DNA from: Mycolicibacter engbaekii | Lineage (GTDB): Bacteria; Actinomycetota; Actinomycetes; Mycobacteriales; Mycobacteriaceae | NCBI RefSeq assembly: GCF_002101585.1 | Contig: NZ_LQOT01000042.1 | Coordinates: 78,529 to 142,528, forward strand | Direction: 5' to 3' | Length of the DNA stretch: 64,000 bases | In this document: one piece after another, positions 50,437-61,279 of the stretch | Numbering within the stretch: position 1 is the first letter of the stretch | Layout: each line of letters begins with the position of its first letter | Notes under the pieces: generated by a model | What the model was told of the DNA's origin: nothing | The model's database searches: none | What the model saw: only the letters and a program-made list of their open reading frames with translations | Translations under genes and position numbers: made by a program

Positions 50437-50769
50437 TCAGGCCCCGAACAGTCGCCGCCGCAGCGCTGCGGCGTTGCCGAAGATGCGGATGCCCAGCACC
50501 ACGATGATCGCCGTCGAGAGCTGGGTGCCGACTCCCAGCTGGTCCCCGAGATACACGATCAGGGCCGCGACCAGGACGTTGAACACGAACGATACGACGA
50601 ACACCTTCGCGTCGAAGATGCGCTCGAGGTAGGCGCGCAGGCCACCGAACACGGCGTCGAGCGCCGCCACGACGGCTATCGGCAGATACGGTTGCACCAC
50701 CTCGGGAACGCTGGGATGAAAGACCAGCCCCAGCACGATGCCGGCGATCAGCGCCGCGATACCGATCAT
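50437..50769 (-). CDS. sbp: Small basic protein Sbp (DUF1290)
   Basis: 110 aa with three membrane helices: IGIAALIAGIVLGLVFHPSVP (about 2-22), YLPIAVVAALDAVFGGLRAYLERIFDAKVFVVSFVFNVLVAALIVYLGDQLGVG (about 28-81) and TAIIVVLGIRIFGNAAALRRRLF. The short conserved Sbp family sits between DUF881 genes in Firmicutes and actinobacteria. ATG 50769 is chosen. Membrane localisation is clear, function is not. Confidence 0.9.
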   Translation of the reverse strand: MIGIAALIAGIVLGLVFHPSVPEVVQPYLPIAVVAALDAVFGGLRAYLERIFDAKVFVVSFVFNVLVAALIVYLGDQLGVGTQLSTAIIVVLGIRIFGNAAALRRRLFGA

Positions 50770-50854
50770 CGAAGAATCACTCCAGCCTCCCGACCCCGCC
50801 CCTGGGGGGGTAACCACACACCGGCGACACCGCGTCCCGCAGCGCAAGCTTGCG

Positions 50855-51784
50855 TCACGACGCCCCTAATTGTCGGGCGAACCGGACATCTCGCACCGAT
50901 CCGGCCGGCAGGGTGATGTCGCCGGTGCTGCGGCCGTCGACGCGAACCACCACCCCGTAGGACGCCTCCAGCAGCCGCAAGCGGTAGAGCCCGGGGCTGC
51001 GGTCGAAGGCGTTGCGCAGTTCCCGGGGCGCTCCGATGGCCTGCACGGTGTAGGGACTGCTGATGGGCTTGTTGTCGACCAGGATGGCGCCGCCGGCCTG
51101 CCGGATCGTGACGTTGGGTCCGATGCGCACGTCGCCGACGGCGATGGCCTCGGCGCCGCTGGCCCACAGCGAGTTGACCACCAACTGCAGGTCGCGGTCC
51201 AAGATGATCTGCTGGCTGCCGGACACCCGTTGTTTGGAGGCATCGGAGAGGTTTCGCCCGGCGCCGGGGTCGGTCACGGTGATGGTGACCCCGGGGCCGG
51301 TCACCCGGGTGCTCCCGCTCTCCAGGCTGAGCGCGTCCAGACCGGCCAGCACGCTGCGTCCCTGGGCATCGTCGGCCAGCCGGTGCCGGCGCAGTTCGTC
51401 GACGCGGTTGGCGTAGCCGTCGCGTTTGTCGACCAGCTTGCCGGTGGCGCCCTCAGCTGCCCGCACATTGGTCGCCAGCACCTGTTGGGCATCGCGCTCG
51501 CCGGGTGCCACCAGGCGGGCCTGCGCAACGGCCAGGGCGAAGACAGCCGCCAGCAGCAGCGCCGCCGCGGCCTCCCAGACCCAGCCGGCTGTCCGGGTGC
51601 CGGCCGTGGCGGGCCCGGCACGGTGCTGGCGCCGGGCGGCCGCCGCGGCATAGCCCGGATCGAGGTGTTCGGACAGCAGTGAGCGCAGCAGGGATGGCAC
51701 CGCGAACCGCTGCGGCCCCGCCGCGTGGGCACCCGAAGCGCCCTGGGCGTCGTAGCCGCTGAGCGCGAAGAACGGTTCAGCCAC
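50855..51784 (-). CDS. DUF881 family membrane protein (first of two)
   Basis: 309 aa. A longer N-terminal cytosolic part (about 1-66), a helix about 69-88 ([21 protein letters not shown]), then the DUF881 core: [27 protein letters not shown] (about 155-181), [27 protein letters not shown] and [23 protein letters not shown]. Rv1823-like. It overlaps pgsA2 by eight bases, so the cluster pgsA2-DUF881-Sbp-DUF881 is likely one operon. Confidence 0.88.
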   Translation of the reverse strand: MAEPFFALSGYDAQGASGAHAAGPQRFAVPSLLRSLLSEHLDPGYAAAAARRQHRAGPATAGTRTAGWVWEAAAALLLAAVFALAVAQARLVAPGERDAQQVLATNVRAAEGATGKLVDKRDGYANRVDELRRHRLADDAQGRSVLAGLDALSLESGSTRVTGPGVTITVTDPGAGRNLSDASKQRVSGSQQIILDRDLQLVVNSLWASGAEAIAVGDVRIGPNVTIRQAGGAILVDNKPISSPYTVQAIGAPRELRNAFDRSPGLYRLRLLEASYGVVVRVDGRSTGDITLPAGSVRDVRFARQLGAS

Positions 51785-52379
51785 CGGAGACCTTCGGCAT
51801 GGTGCGCACCACCAGCCGCACCTGGAGCAGGTAGAGCACGAAAGCCCACAGGTACATGCCCAGACCCCAGATCAGGAAACCCCAGCCGGCCGACAGCACC
51901 ACCCGGCTGGCCAGCGTGTCCCACTGCCCCAGCAGGATCAACGGGAACGCCGACATCAGCGCGAAGGTGCCCGCCTTGCCGACATAGGTCACCGGCAGCG
52001 CCGTCAGTCCGCGGCTGCGCAGCACCGGCAGGGTCGCGGCCAGCAGCAGGTCGCGGGCCAGCAGCGTGGCGATCACCGCCCAGGGCACCAGTCCGCGCAC
52101 CCCGAAGGCGAGCGGAATGGCGATCATGTAGAGCCGGTCGATGGCCGGGTCCAGCAGGGCGCCCAGCGCCGAGGACTGATTCAGCAGCCGGGCCAGTTTG
52201 CCGTCGACCCAGTCCGAGGCACCGCTGAGCATCAGGATCACCACGGCCGGCCCGTCCGCACGGGCGACCAGCAGCAGGTAGAGGAAGACGCCGATCAACC
52301 CCAGACGGGCCAGGCTGATGACGTTGGGGACCGTCAGCACCCGGTCTTGGGTTTGCTCGGAGCCCGACGCGGCAGGCAT
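51777..52379 (-). CDS. pgsA2: CDP-alcohol phosphatidyltransferase (PgsA2-like)
   Basis: 200 aa with about four to five hydrophobic helices. The family motif D-G-x2-A-R-x8-G-x3-D-x3-D is exact in [28 protein letters not shown] (about 56-83). It transfers a phosphatidyl group from CDP-diacylglycerol to an alcohol; PgsA2 (Rv1822) is annotated as phosphatidylglycerophosphate synthase, but the acceptor is not proven. secA2 follows upstream nine bases away. Confidence 0.92.
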   Translation of the reverse strand: MPAASGSEQTQDRVLTVPNVISLARLGLIGVFLYLLLVARADGPAVVILMLSGASDWVDGKLARLLNQSSALGALLDPAIDRLYMIAIPLAFGVRGLVPWAVIATLLARDLLLAATLPVLRSRGLTALPVTYVGKAGTFALMSAFPLILLGQWDTLASRVVLSAGWGFLIWGLGMYLWAFVLYLLQVRLVVRTMPKVSGG

Positions 52380-52388
52380 GCCGGCCCC

Positions 52389-54740
52389 CTAGCGGAAGAT
52401 CCCGGGCAGGCTCAGCGCATCCATGCTGTCGTCGCTGAGCGGGTTGTCCCGAACCATGTAGGTCCACGTCGAGGTGGGCCGCGCCAGCTTCGACAGGTCG
52501 ACACCGGGCTCGGACTCGATCGCGTCCGAGGTCTCCAGGGTCTGCTGGGATGCCTCGATGGCGTCGGCGGCCAGCGAGGCGAACGCGTCCAGGGCCAACC
52601 GGTGGAACTCGTCGAGCGGGTTCTGGCGGCCCAGCGCGCGCAGGTGGATGCTCTCCCGGATGTCGGCCAGGTAGGCCAGGTGGTCGGCCCAGCCGCGGTC
52701 GAGGTGATACAGCATGATCAGCCGGCAGATCTTCTCCAGCTTGGCCTCGGCGTCCTCCCCCAGCTGCTTGGTCAGTTCGGCGTACCGCTTCGGGGTGAGC
52801 TCGGCCAGCTCCTCGCGGGCCGCCGGGGTGGACAGCAGCGTGTTGCGGCGCTCCACGATGATGGCGCGCTGCTGGGCGATCAGCTGGTTGTAGCGCCAGG
52901 TGTTGGCGTGAATGTCGAGGAGCTTGCCCTCGGCGATGCGCTGCGCGTGATCGAGCAACCCGGCGGCCTTGGGGCTCAGGATCCGGCCGTCCTCGTCGGT
53001 CTCGGTCGGGAGCTTGTTGGCTTCCAGGTTGGTCGCGGCGACGTCGTCTTCCCAGCTGGAGAAGAACACCGACGAGCCGGGGTCGCCCTGGCGGCCGGCC
53101 CGGCCGCGCAGCTGGTTGTCGAGTCGCTGGGTGTGCTGGCGACCGGTGCCGATCACGTGCAGCCCGCCGAGTTCGACGATCTGGTCGTGGTCGGCCTCGT
53201 CCGAGCCGCCCAGCCGGATGTCGGTGCCCCGGCCGGCCATCTGGGTGGAGACGGTGACCACTCCGAGCTTGCCGGCCTCGGCGATCACCGTGGCCTCCTC
53301 GGCGTCGTTCTTGGCGTTGAGGACCACCGCCGGGACACCGCGCCTGCGCAGCCGCTCGCACAGTTCCTCGGATTCGGCGACGTCATGGGTTCCGACCAGC
53401 ACCGGCTGCCCGGTGGCGTGCACCTCGACGATGTGGGCGACGATGGCGTCGTTCTTGGCCGCGGCGGTGATGTAGACCCGGTCGGCCTCGTCTTCGCGGA
53501 TGTTGGGCATGTTCGGCGGGATCGGCGAGACACCCAGCTGGTAGAACTGGCGCAGCTGCTCGCCGGCCGCCAGCGCCGTCCCGGTCATGCCGCACACGGT
53601 GGGATACCGGTTGACCAGGGCCTGCACCGTGATGGTGTCGAGCACCTCACCGGTCTCGGTGGTCTCGATGCCCTCCTTGGCCTCCACCGCGGCCTGCAGG
53701 CCGTCCGGCCAGCGCTGCAGGGTGGCGATCCGGCCGCGGGAGGCGTTGATCAGCTGCACCTTGCCGTCGCGGACGATGTAGTGCACGTCGCGCTGCAGCA
53801 GCACGTGGGCGTGCAGGGCCACGTTGATCTCGGTCAGCGTGGAGACCACATGCTCCTCGGAGTACAGGTCGATGCCGCCGAGCGCCTTCTCGACCTTTCG
53901 TGCGCCGGCCTCGGTGAGGTGGATGTTGCGCCGGTCCTCGTCGGAGTCGTAGTCCCGGCCCGGCGTGAGCCGGCCGACCAGCTCGACGATCTCCATCCGG
54001 GGGGTCTCCCGGTGGGTGGTGCCGGCCAGCACCAGCGGCACCAGCGCTTCGTCGACCAGCACCGAGTCGGCCTCGTCGATCAGTGCGACGTCGGGGTTGG
54101 GCGAGACCAGGTCCTCGACGTCGGTGACCAGCTGGTCACGCAGGACGTCGAAGCCGATTTCGTTGATCGAGGCGTAGGTGACGTCGCACTGGTAGGCCGC
54201 ACGCCGCTCGGCCGCGGTGGATTCCTCGGTGATCCATCCGACGGAGACGCCGAGTGCTTCCAGCAGCGGCCCCATCCACTCGGCGTCGCGCCGGGCCAGG
54301 TAGTCGTTGATGGTGACCACGTGCACGTGCCGGCCGCCGATGGCGTAGCCGGCGGCGGCGATCGCACCGGAGAGCGTCTTGCCCTCACCGGTGGCCATCT
54401 CGACCACATCCCCGGCCAGCATCCGCAGCGCCCCCTGCAGCTGGACGTCGAACGGCCGCATCCCGATGCTGCGCTCGGCGGCCTCGCGGGCGATCGCCAA
54501 GAACTGCGGGATGTCTGGCGAGTCGGCCAGGTCTTTGAGTTTGAGCAGTTGCGCGGCTTTGCGCAGTTGTTCGTCGTCGAGCCCCGCGGCCTTCTTGGCG
54601 TATTCGGCGGCCGCCGTGACCTCGGCCATCGAGCGACTCTGGTTCTTCTCGGTGCTGGCGCCCAGCAGTTTCCAGAATTTCCCGCTGAGCCGACCCGACT
54701 TGGATCGCGTTCCGGAGACAGTCTTGGAGGTGTTAGCCAC
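52389..54740 (-). CDS. secA2: Accessory protein-export ATPase SecA2
   Basis: 783 aa from GTG 54740 ([12 protein letters not shown]), the length expected for fast growers; a longer frame to 54842 is less likely. SecA motor: [20 protein letters not shown] (Walker A, about 112), [38 protein letters not shown] (about 217), [17 protein letters not shown] and [35 protein letters not shown]. It lacks the C-terminal zinc region of SecA1. SecA2 exports a small set of proteins in mycobacteria, including solute-binding proteins and some without signal peptides. Confidence 0.97.
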   Translation of the reverse strand: MANTSKTVSGTRSKSGRLSGKFWKLLGASTEKNQSRSMAEVTAAAEYAKKAAGLDDEQLRKAAQLLKLKDLADSPDIPQFLAIAREAAERSIGMRPFDVQLQGALRMLAGDVVEMATGEGKTLSGAIAAAGYAIGGRHVHVVTINDYLARRDAEWMGPLLEALGVSVGWITEESTAAERRAAYQCDVTYASINEIGFDVLRDQLVTDVEDLVSPNPDVALIDEADSVLVDEALVPLVLAGTTHRETPRMEIVELVGRLTPGRDYDSDEDRRNIHLTEAGARKVEKALGGIDLYSEEHVVSTLTEINVALHAHVLLQRDVHYIVRDGKVQLINASRGRIATLQRWPDGLQAAVEAKEGIETTETGEVLDTITVQALVNRYPTVCGMTGTALAAGEQLRQFYQLGVSPIPPNMPNIREDEADRVYITAAAKNDAIVAHIVEVHATGQPVLVGTHDVAESEELCERLRRRGVPAVVLNAKNDAEEATVIAEAGKLGVVTVSTQMAGRGTDIRLGGSDEADHDQIVELGGLHVIGTGRQHTQRLDNQLRGRAGRQGDPGSSVFFSSWEDDVAATNLEANKLPTETDEDGRILSPKAAGLLDHAQRIAEGKLLDIHANTWRYNQLIAQQRAIIVERRNTLLSTPAAREELAELTPKRYAELTKQLGEDAEAKLEKICRLIMLYHLDRGWADHLAYLADIRESIHLRALGRQNPLDEFHRLALDAFASLAADAIEASQQTLETSDAIESEPGVDLSKLARPTSTWTYMVRDNPLSDDSMDALSLPGIFR

Positions 54741-54911
54741 AGCACAACGGTACGCGGTGGCCGCCACCGCGAGGCCGGGGGCACCGGGGGTGCGGCATTG
54801 CTTATCCGGCGCGACCGGGCACAGCTGGGGTAGGTTTCGCACGGGATTTCTCGATTCGGATACCGGCCCCGACGCGGTTGCGGCGGCAGGGGCGGCAAGG
54901 AGACTTCAGCA

Positions 54912-56846
54912 GTGGATTCGAAGCTGTTCACTCCATCCATCGACTGGGCGCAGGCATTGCCCGATTCGCTGGTGTGGATCGCCGTGGCCTGGACCATCAG
55001 CGCCTTCGGTGTTGTGGCGGTGGCGGCCGTACTGCGCGTCACCACTCGGTGGGGACGCCAGTTCTGGGAGATCAGCGGCGCGTACTTCACCGGCCGCGAC
55101 AGCCTGCGGGTCTGGCTGATGCTGGGCGTGCTGCTGCTCTCGGTGATCACCGCCGTCCGGCTCAACGTGCTGTTCAGCTACCAGGGCAACGACATGTACT
55201 CGTCGCTGCAGACCGCGTTCCAGGGCGCCGCCGGCAACGACGAGGCCGTCAAACAGTCCGGCGTGCACGGCTTCTGGGTGTCGATCGGCATCTTCAGCCT
55301 GATGGCGGTGCTGCATGTGGCGCGGGTGATGCTCGACATCTACCTGACCCAGCACTTCATGGTGAACTGGCGCATCTGGCTCACCGAACGGCTCACCGGG
55401 GACTGGTTGTCCGGCCGCGCCTACTACCGGGCGCATTTCATCAAGCCCCCGCTGGACCCCGCCGTGGGCGAAGCCATCGAAGGCGCCGTGGACAACCCCG
55501 ACCAGCGGATTCAGCAGGACATCGACATCTTCACCGCGGGTAACGGCGCGAACGCCAACGCACCGGCCAACGGCACCGGCAGCACCCTGTTGTTCGGCGC
55601 CGTGCAGTCCATGGTCACGGTGGTGTCCTTCACGGCCATCCTGTGGAATCTGTCGGGCACCCTGACGGTGTTCGGGGTCGACATTCCGCGCGCGATGTTC
55701 CTGATCGTCCTGCTGTACGTGACAGTCGCGACCGTCGTCGCGTTCTGGATCGGCCGGCCCCTGATCCGGCTGAACTTCCGCAATGAGCTCACCAACGCCG
55801 CCTTCCGGTATGCGCTGGTGCGGGTGCGCGACGCCGCCGAGTCGGTGGCGTTCTACCGGGGCGAGCTCGCGGAGCGGATCCAGTTGCGGACGCGCTTCCG
55901 CGCGATCATCGCCAACTATCTGAAGTTCGTGAACCGGACCATCGGGTTCGCCGGCTGGAACCTGTCGGTGAGCCAGGCGATCGTGCCGCTGCCGTGGGTG
56001 ATTCAGGCGCCGCGGCTGTTCTCCGGGCAGATCATGTTCGGCGGGGTGGCGCAGACCGCGACGGCGTTCGGCAACATCTCCGACTCGCTGTCGTTCTTCC
56101 GCAACGCCTACGACAACTTCGCGGGCTATCGGGCCTCGATCATCCGTCTGCACGGACTGGTGGAGGCCAACCGCGAAGCGCGGGAGCTTCCCGAGCTGCT
56201 GGTCAAACCCAGCCCGGACGGCACCGTGACCCTCGAGGGCGTCGAGGTGCGCAAGCCCGACGGAGTTCCGCTGGTCGAAGCGCTCGATGTGCACCTGGCG
56301 GTCGGCGACGCGCTGATGATCTCCGGTCCGTCGGGCAGCGGCAAGACCACGCTGCTGCGCAGCCTGGCCCAACTGTGGCCCTACGCGTCGGGCACCCTGC
56401 GGCGTCCGGATGCGGCCAACGCCACGATGTTCATCTCGCAGTTGCCCTACATCCCGCTGGGCGATCTGCGCTCGGTGGTGTGCTACCCGCTGGCCGCCGG
56501 CGAGGTCACCGACGCCGAGATCTCCGAGATGCTGGTCAAGGTGTCACTGCCCAATCTGCTCGACCGGCTCGACGACGTCGAAGACTGGGCCAAGGTGCTC
56601 TCCCCCGGTGAGCAGCAGCGGGTGGCGTTCGCCCGGATTCTGTTGACCCGGCCCAAGGCGGCGTTCCTCGACGAGTCGACGTCGGCGCTCGACGAAGGCC
56701 TGGAGATGACCCTGTACCGCCTGCTGCGCGCCGAACTGCCCGACACGATCGTGGTGAGCGTCAGCCATCGGCACACGCTGCGCCAGCACCATCGCCATGT
56801 GCTGGAGCTGCGCGGCCAGGGCCGGTGGGACATCGTCCCGGTCTAG
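54912..56846 (+). CDS. bacA: BacA/SbmA-type ABC exporter-fold transporter (vitamin B12 / peptide importer)
   Basis: 644 aa, GTG start. An N-terminal SbmA_BacA-like membrane domain with six helices (first about 19-40; [20 protein letters not shown] about 75-94). NBD from about 440: Walker [12 protein letters not shown] (about 472-482), signature [19 protein letters not shown], Walker [15 protein letters not shown] (D-E about 590), H-loop VSVSHRHTL. Rv1819c is the M. tuberculosis homologue and imports cobalamin and hydrophilic compounds. Divergent from secA2 (171 bp); the promoter presumably lies there. Confidence 0.94.
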   Translation: MDSKLFTPSIDWAQALPDSLVWIAVAWTISAFGVVAVAAVLRVTTRWGRQFWEISGAYFTGRDSLRVWLMLGVLLLSVITAVRLNVLFSYQGNDMYSSLQTAFQGAAGNDEAVKQSGVHGFWVSIGIFSLMAVLHVARVMLDIYLTQHFMVNWRIWLTERLTGDWLSGRAYYRAHFIKPPLDPAVGEAIEGAVDNPDQRIQQDIDIFTAGNGANANAPANGTGSTLLFGAVQSMVTVVSFTAILWNLSGTLTVFGVDIPRAMFLIVLLYVTVATVVAFWIGRPLIRLNFRNELTNAAFRYALVRVRDAAESVAFYRGELAERIQLRTRFRAIIANYLKFVNRTIGFAGWNLSVSQAIVPLPWVIQAPRLFSGQIMFGGVAQTATAFGNISDSLSFFRNAYDNFAGYRASIIRLHGLVEANREARELPELLVKPSPDGTVTLEGVEVRKPDGVPLVEALDVHLAVGDALMISGPSGSGKTTLLRSLAQLWPYASGTLRRPDAANATMFISQLPYIPLGDLRSVVCYPLAAGEVTDAEISEMLVKVSLPNLLDRLDDVEDWAKVLSPGEQQRVAFARILLTRPKAAFLDESTSALDEGLEMTLYRLLRAELPDTIVVSVSHRHTLRQHHRHVLELRGQGRWDIVPV

Positions 56847-56888
56847 CCCTTCCCCGCGAGGGCCGGGGTGGGGCTGCTCGCGCCGTCG

Positions 56889-58340
56889 TCAGCGCGTCGC
56901 CGCGTGCACCCCGGCGCGCCGGCCGAAGAACGAGCCTTCGCCCAGTTGGGTCCCACTGGCGTAGCCCTTGCCGTCCTGGGCGATGTTGGCCGCACACGCC
57001 CCCGCGGCGTAGAGGCCCGGTACGGGCTGGCCGTCGCCGCGCAGCACTTCGCCGTCCACCGATGTCGCCAGCCCGCCGATGGTGAAGCCGGCGTACATCG
57101 CCTTGCCCAGCGACAGGTCGAACGCCCCCCACGGGCCGCTGTCCTGCGGCGCCAGAAACGGCGGCTGCTTGTGAAAGTCCGGGTCCTCGCCGCGGGCCGC
57201 GAACGTGTTGTAGCGGTCCAGGGTCGCCACCAGATTTCCCTCGGGAATACCCAGTGCGGCTTCCATTTCCGGCACCGTCTCCCAGCCGTCGATCAGCGGC
57301 ACCAAGGGCACCTGCGGCTTGCGCATGTGGGCCTCGTCGACGATCAGGTAGGCCGCGCTGTCGGGTTGGTCCATGACGAAACCCGAGGTGCGCGAGTGGT
57401 AGGAGTCCTCGGCGACGAAGCGCTTGCCCTCCTTGTTCACGATGATTCCGGTGAGCAGGATCGAGGGCGGGTAGACCGGTGCGGTGATGAACATCTGGTC
57501 CATGTGCTTGGTGGCCCCGCCCACCGACATCCCCATCCGGATACCCAGGCCGTCGTCGTAGGTGTTGCCCAGCACGAACGGTTTCTCCGCCAGCTTCGGC
57601 GTGTACTGGGCGACCATCTCCGGGTTCATCACGAAGCCGCCGGCGGCGATCACCACCGATTTCGCTTTGATGGCACCGCTTTCGGCGAAATGCTTCCAGG
57701 TGACGCCCACGACAGCGCCGGAGTCGTCGGTGATGAGGCCGGTGGCGCCGGTTTCGTAGCGGATCGCCACCCCGAGCCGGTCGGCCCGCTTGAGCAGCAG
57801 GTCGATTGCCATCTTGGCGCCCTGGGTGTCGCCGGGCACCGGAACCTTGTGTCCGCGCGGCGCCGGCACAGCCTCGTTGAGAAACGGCCACACCTTCTCG
57901 TTGCCGGTGTACATCAGCCCCTCGGTGTTGGGCTGAATCACCGCCTTCTCGGGGTAATAGCTGCGTTCGAACGCGATGCCCAGGTCCTCGAGCCAGTTGA
58001 AATGCTCGACGCTGCCGTCGCAGTAGGCCCGGATCTTGTCATGTTCGGGCTCGCGAGACACCGCGACCAGGTACTTGTACATCTCCTCGGCGGAGTCGGC
58101 ATGCCCGGTGGCCTCCTGCACGGCGGTACCTCCGCCGAGGTAGAAGTGCCCGCCCGCCATGGCGGTGGTGCCGCCGGCCTCGGCGGCCCGTTCCAGCACC
58201 AGCACCCGGGCCCCGGCCGCCGCGGCGCTGACCGCCGCGCAGCCGCCACCGATGCCGAAGCCGATCACCGCGACATCGACTTCGTCGGACCACGCCGAAA
58301 CCGACTCGGCCCTCGTGGGTTCCGGGATCTGGGTGCTCAT
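56889..58340 (-). CDS. FAD-dependent fumarate-reductase/ketosteroid-dehydrogenase-type flavoprotein
   Basis: 483 aa from ATG 58340 (longer frames enter the VOC gene). FAD motif VDVAVIGFGIGGGCAAVSAAAAGARVLVLERAAEAGGTTAMAGG (about 19-62) followed by FYLGGGTAVQEATG. C-terminal FTIGGLATSVDGEVLRGDGQPVPGLYAAGACAANIAQDGKGYASGTQLGEGSFFGRRAG closes the FAD domain. The pattern fits the succinate dehydrogenase/3-ketosteroid-delta1-dehydrogenase superfamily (Rv1817-like). The substrate is unknown; VOC and protease genes upstream do not settle it. Confidence 0.88.
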   Translation of the reverse strand: MSTQIPEPTRAESVSAWSDEVDVAVIGFGIGGGCAAVSAAAAGARVLVLERAAEAGGTTAMAGGHFYLGGGTAVQEATGHADSAEEMYKYLVAVSREPEHDKIRAYCDGSVEHFNWLEDLGIAFERSYYPEKAVIQPNTEGLMYTGNEKVWPFLNEAVPAPRGHKVPVPGDTQGAKMAIDLLLKRADRLGVAIRYETGATGLITDDSGAVVGVTWKHFAESGAIKAKSVVIAAGGFVMNPEMVAQYTPKLAEKPFVLGNTYDDGLGIRMGMSVGGATKHMDQMFITAPVYPPSILLTGIIVNKEGKRFVAEDSYHSRTSGFVMDQPDSAAYLIVDEAHMRKPQVPLVPLIDGWETVPEMEAALGIPEGNLVATLDRYNTFAARGEDPDFHKQPPFLAPQDSGPWGAFDLSLGKAMYAGFTIGGLATSVDGEVLRGDGQPVPGLYAAGACAANIAQDGKGYASGTQLGEGSFFGRRAGVHAATR

Positions 58341-58374
58341 GGGCGCCGCTTCCTCCTCGTCACTGACGCAGTAC

Positions 58375-58878
58375 TCACCGTTGCTGCTGTTTGATGTAGT
58401 CGAAGACCGACCGGATCTCGGCGGGGATGTAGGCGATCTCCAGATAGGGGATGCCGGCGTCCGGAGCTGAGACATAGGCGAAACACATGCCCCCGGGCAT
58501 CACGCCCCGGGCGACCACCTGGGCGCCCTGCTCGGCGGCGTCGTTCAGCATAGCCTCGAAGTCCTCGGGGTCGACGGCCTCGACGCAGACATGGTGCAGG
58601 CCGGGCCCGCGGCCGTCCTTCAGGAAGTCGTCGTAGAGGCTGCGCCCGCGCACCGGCGCGATCAGCTCCAACTGCATGTCGCCGAGGTAGCTCAACGCGA
58701 TGTCGGCAACGAAATCCGCCGGTTCGCCCAGGTATGTGCACGCCTCGGGACCGAAGTGCACGCCGGGCATCCGGACCCATTTCCGCACCCCGAGCAGTGC
58801 GCTCAGAGTCGACTCGGTGGCCTCCAGATCACGGGTGACCCAGGCGATTTGGACGGGCGGGCGCGGCGTCGGGGTCAC
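58375..58878 (-). CDS. VOC-superfamily (glyoxalase/dioxygenase-like) protein
   Basis: 167 aa from GTG 58878. Two betaalphabetabetabeta modules: [30 protein letters not shown] at the start, [52 protein letters not shown] (about 91-114), and [12 protein letters not shown]. Metal ligands of VOC enzymes are plausible at the His in GLHHVC and the Glu in LELIAP and YLEIAY. It overlaps the protease stop by four bases (GTGA), suggesting an operon with the flavoprotein. Activity unassigned. Confidence 0.85.
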   Translation of the reverse strand: MTPTPRPPVQIAWVTRDLEATESTLSALLGVRKWVRMPGVHFGPEACTYLGEPADFVADIALSYLGDMQLELIAPVRGRSLYDDFLKDGRGPGLHHVCVEAVDPEDFEAMLNDAAEQGAQVVARGVMPGGMCFAYVSAPDAGIPYLEIAYIPAEIRSVFDYIKQQQR

Positions 58879-59549
58879 GGCTGCGGTGCCGGGACGCCGA
58901 CGTCGTCGCGGACCTGCTGGGCGATCGCCGGCCACGAGACCGCGGCGGGGAATTCGCCCCAGACGCTGTTGAACAGTCCCACCAGCCGGGCCGTGCCGGA
59001 GTCGTGCATCACATACACCGGTCCCCCGGAGTCGCCCTGCTGGCTGCGGACACCGCGGCTCATGGTGAACCAGCCGTTGTTGACCCGTTCGACGGTGCCG
59101 CAGGTCTCGCCGGTGGCAATGCCGAAGTGACACACCGGGTCGCCGGGGTTGACCAGGCTGTCGGCACCGGCCTGCAGCTGCACCCCGCCGGGCAGGAAGT
59201 CGTTCACGTCGACGTCGTCGACCAGCACGATCGCCTCGTAATCGTCGATGACCTGGTCGGTGTTGACCGTGGAGCCGTTGGGAGTGTTGTCGCGGAAGGT
59301 CGCCAGGGTGCCGATCACCGTTCCGCCCCGGTCGGTGATGTGCCCGCTGCCCCGGCAATGACCGGCGCTGAAGGCCACTCGCAGCACCGGGTCGACGTAC
59401 CCCAGGGTGCACACGTGGCTGTCCTGGCGGATCTCCATCCCCGGATAGACCAGCACCCGATCGGCGCGGGCCGGGCCCACCGCCGGGCCGGCAGCTGCGG
59501 CACCGATCCCCAGCAGCACCGCCAGCATCCGCGCAACGAGCCCGTGCAA
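58875..59549 (-). CDS. Secreted trypsin-like serine protease (Rv1815-like)
   Basis: 224 aa from TTG 59549, placed seven bases after AAGGAG; longer ATG starts exist. Signal peptide about 1-29 ([24 protein letters not shown]). The catalytic triad is intact: His in [12 protein letters not shown] (about 64), Asp in [11 protein letters not shown] (about 103), Ser in [12 protein letters not shown] (about 174). Cys pairs around His and Ser sites fit disulfides. A chymotrypsin-fold protease, probably cell-wall associated. Its stop overlaps the VOC gene. Confidence 0.9.
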   Translation of the reverse strand: MHGLVARMLAVLLGIGAAAAGPAVGPARADRVLVYPGMEIRQDSHVCTLGYVDPVLRVAFSAGHCRGSGHITDRGGTVIGTLATFRDNTPNGSTVNTDQVIDDYEAIVLVDDVDVNDFLPGGVQLQAGADSLVNPGDPVCHFGIATGETCGTVERVNNGWFTMSRGVRSQQGDSGGPVYVMHDSGTARLVGLFNSVWGEFPAAVSWPAIAQQVRDDVGVPAPQP

Positions 59550-59619
59550 GCGTCGACTCCTTCGTTTGAGGACCGGCATCGGTCCGGCCAGACCAGGACA
59601 CCATGGCATAGCGCGGCGA

Positions 59620-60201
59620 TCAGGGAATCGTCAGCTCCTGGCCGGGATGGATCAGATCCGGGTTGGCGATACCGCTTGCCTGCGCGATCTGCGGGTACTT
59701 GTTGCCGTCGCCGTAGAACCGCTCGGCGATGGCCCACAGGGTGTCACCGGCCACCACGGTGTACTTGCGGGCGGCAGGTTCCGCAGGTGCGGCCGGTGCG
59801 GCCTGCTCGGCGGGTGCCTCGGGCTCCTGCGCCTTGGGCTCCTCCGGCGGCGGGGCGTCGGTCTCGGTCTTGGTGGACCAGGCCGCGCCGTCGGCGGCGT
59901 AGAGCACCAGGTTGCGGTCGTCCTGCAGAACCAGCTTGACGTCCTTCTTGCCCTTGGTGTCGGTGTGCCAGATCGGCTTGTCGGCGGTGTACAGCACGAA
60001 GTTGCCGTCGGTCTGCACCTCGGCGCGCACCACGTCCTGGCCGTTGGTACCCGTCGCCCAGATGGCCTTCCCCCGTGCCGCCAGCACCAGGTTGCCGTCG
60101 TCCTGCAAAGTCAGGGTGTAAGCCCCGTTGTTGGAGGTAAGCGACTCGCCCTTGACGAGCTTCTTCCCTGCAGTGAGCGTGTCTCCCAAGCTCTGTGCCA
60201 C
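59620..60201 (-). CDS. Bulb-type mannose-binding lectin with C-terminal LysM domain
   Basis: 193 aa from GTG 60201 with GGGGAG upstream; no signal peptide. Residues about 2-112 are a B-lectin beta-prism with three QxDxNxVxY-type sites: [13 protein letters not shown] (degenerate), [13 protein letters not shown] and [14 protein letters not shown] Pro/Ala/Glu linker (about 113-143) joins a LysM module [33 protein letters not shown] (about 146-178). LysM binds peptidoglycan, the lectin binds mannose; a similar M. smegmatis lectin has been described. How it leaves the cell is unclear. Confidence 0.93.
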   Translation of the reverse strand: MAQSLGDTLTAGKKLVKGESLTSNNGAYTLTLQDDGNLVLAARGKAIWATGTNGQDVVRAEVQTDGNFVLYTADKPIWHTDTKGKKDVKLVLQDDRNLVLYAADGAAWSTKTETDAPPPEEPKAQEPEAPAEQAAPAAPAEPAARKYTVVAGDTLWAIAERFYGDGNKYPQIAQASGIANPDLIHPGQELTIP

Positions 60202-60322
60202 AATCTCCCCTTCATGTCGGCACGCCTCGACCTGACCTCGGCCGGCGCTGTCGCTCCGTTGCGACGCTTGCCAGCCTAGGCGAACACCGGCCGGTGCGCC
60301 CCCCATTACGTCAGGACGATCA

Positions 60323-61243
60323 CTACACCGCAGTGCGGGCCGCCGCGGCGGCGGCGGGCTGCCAACCGGGCGGCCCGAACAGGTAACCCAACCGGTCGCG
60401 CCACCGTGTCGCCCTGCGCAGATCGGCGATGATCGCGCGGTATTCGTGGAACTGCAGGGTCACGATGTTGAAGGTGTCCACCGGCTTGGTCAGCCCGTAG
60501 TGCGGGCGGAACCGTTCCGGGGCGAAGGTGCCGAACAGGCGGTCCCAGATGATGAGGATCCCGCCGTAGTTGCGGTCCAGATACTCGGGGTCCATGCCGT
60601 GGTGCACCCGGTGGTGCGAAGGCGTGTTGAAGATGAACTCGAGGGGCCGCGGCAGCTTGTCGATGCGTTCGGTGTGCACCCAGAACTGGTAGACCAGGCT
60701 CACCGAGAAACTGGCGAACACCATCCACGGGGGAATGCCCAGCAGCGGCAGCGGAATCCACATCAGGATCTCGCCGCTGTTGTTCCACTTCTGGCGCAGC
60801 GCGGTGGCGAAGTTGAAGTAACGGCTGGAGTGGTGCGCCTGATGCGTCGCCCAGAAGAACCGGACCCGGTGCGCCATCCGGTGATAGCAGTAGTAGAGCA
60901 GGTCCACACCGACGAGGGCGATAACCCAGGTGTACCACCGGGTCGGCGACAGATGCCACGGCGCCAGGTAGGTGTAGATCGCCGCGTAGCCGATCAGGGC
61001 GATGAATTTCCATCCGGCGGTGGTGACCATCGAGACCAGGCCCATCGAGATGCTCGCCCAGGCGTCCGGCGTGCGGTAGCCACCCACCGGCACCGTCTGC
61101 GCCTCGGTCTGTTCGAGCTTGCGGGCCGCGAACCATTCCAGCGACAACAGCAGCAGGAAGAAGGGCACCGCGAACACCACCGGGTCGCGCATCGGCCCGG
61201 GCAGCACCGACCAGACACTCGCGATCGCATCCACCGTCGTCAC
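60323..61243 (-). CDS. Sterol desaturase / fatty-acid hydroxylase family membrane protein
   Basis: 306 aa. Four hydrophobic helices and the eight-His di-iron clusters: YYCYHRMAHRVRFFWATHQAHHSSRYFNF (about 131-158) and SHHRVHHGMDPEYLDRNYGGILIIWDRLFGTF (about 218-249), as in ERG3/desaturases (Rv1814). It probably hydroxylates or desaturates a lipid at the membrane. ATG 61243 begins MTTVDAIASVW. It follows mgtC after 36 bp and the PPE gene, within the M-box-led cluster. Confidence 0.92.
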   Translation of the reverse strand: MTTVDAIASVWSVLPGPMRDPVVFAVPFFLLLLSLEWFAARKLEQTEAQTVPVGGYRTPDAWASISMGLVSMVTTAGWKFIALIGYAAIYTYLAPWHLSPTRWYTWVIALVGVDLLYYCYHRMAHRVRFFWATHQAHHSSRYFNFATALRQKWNNSGEILMWIPLPLLGIPPWMVFASFSVSLVYQFWVHTERIDKLPRPLEFIFNTPSHHRVHHGMDPEYLDRNYGGILIIWDRLFGTFAPERFRPHYGLTKPVDTFNIVTLQFHEYRAIIADLRRATRWRDRLGYLFGPPGWQPAAAAAARTAV

Positions 61244-61279
61244 CTCCGAGTTATCCAGCCTAGAACGCCGGCCGCGCTT

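Noticed and set aside
51301..53361. 686-aa minus-strand frame overlapping secA2 and pgsA2
   Set aside because: Out of frame with both genes, Arg/Gly/Ala-rich, no motifs.
52347..54833. 828-aa plus-strand frame antisense to secA2
   Set aside because: Antisense shadow of secA2; no recognisable domain.
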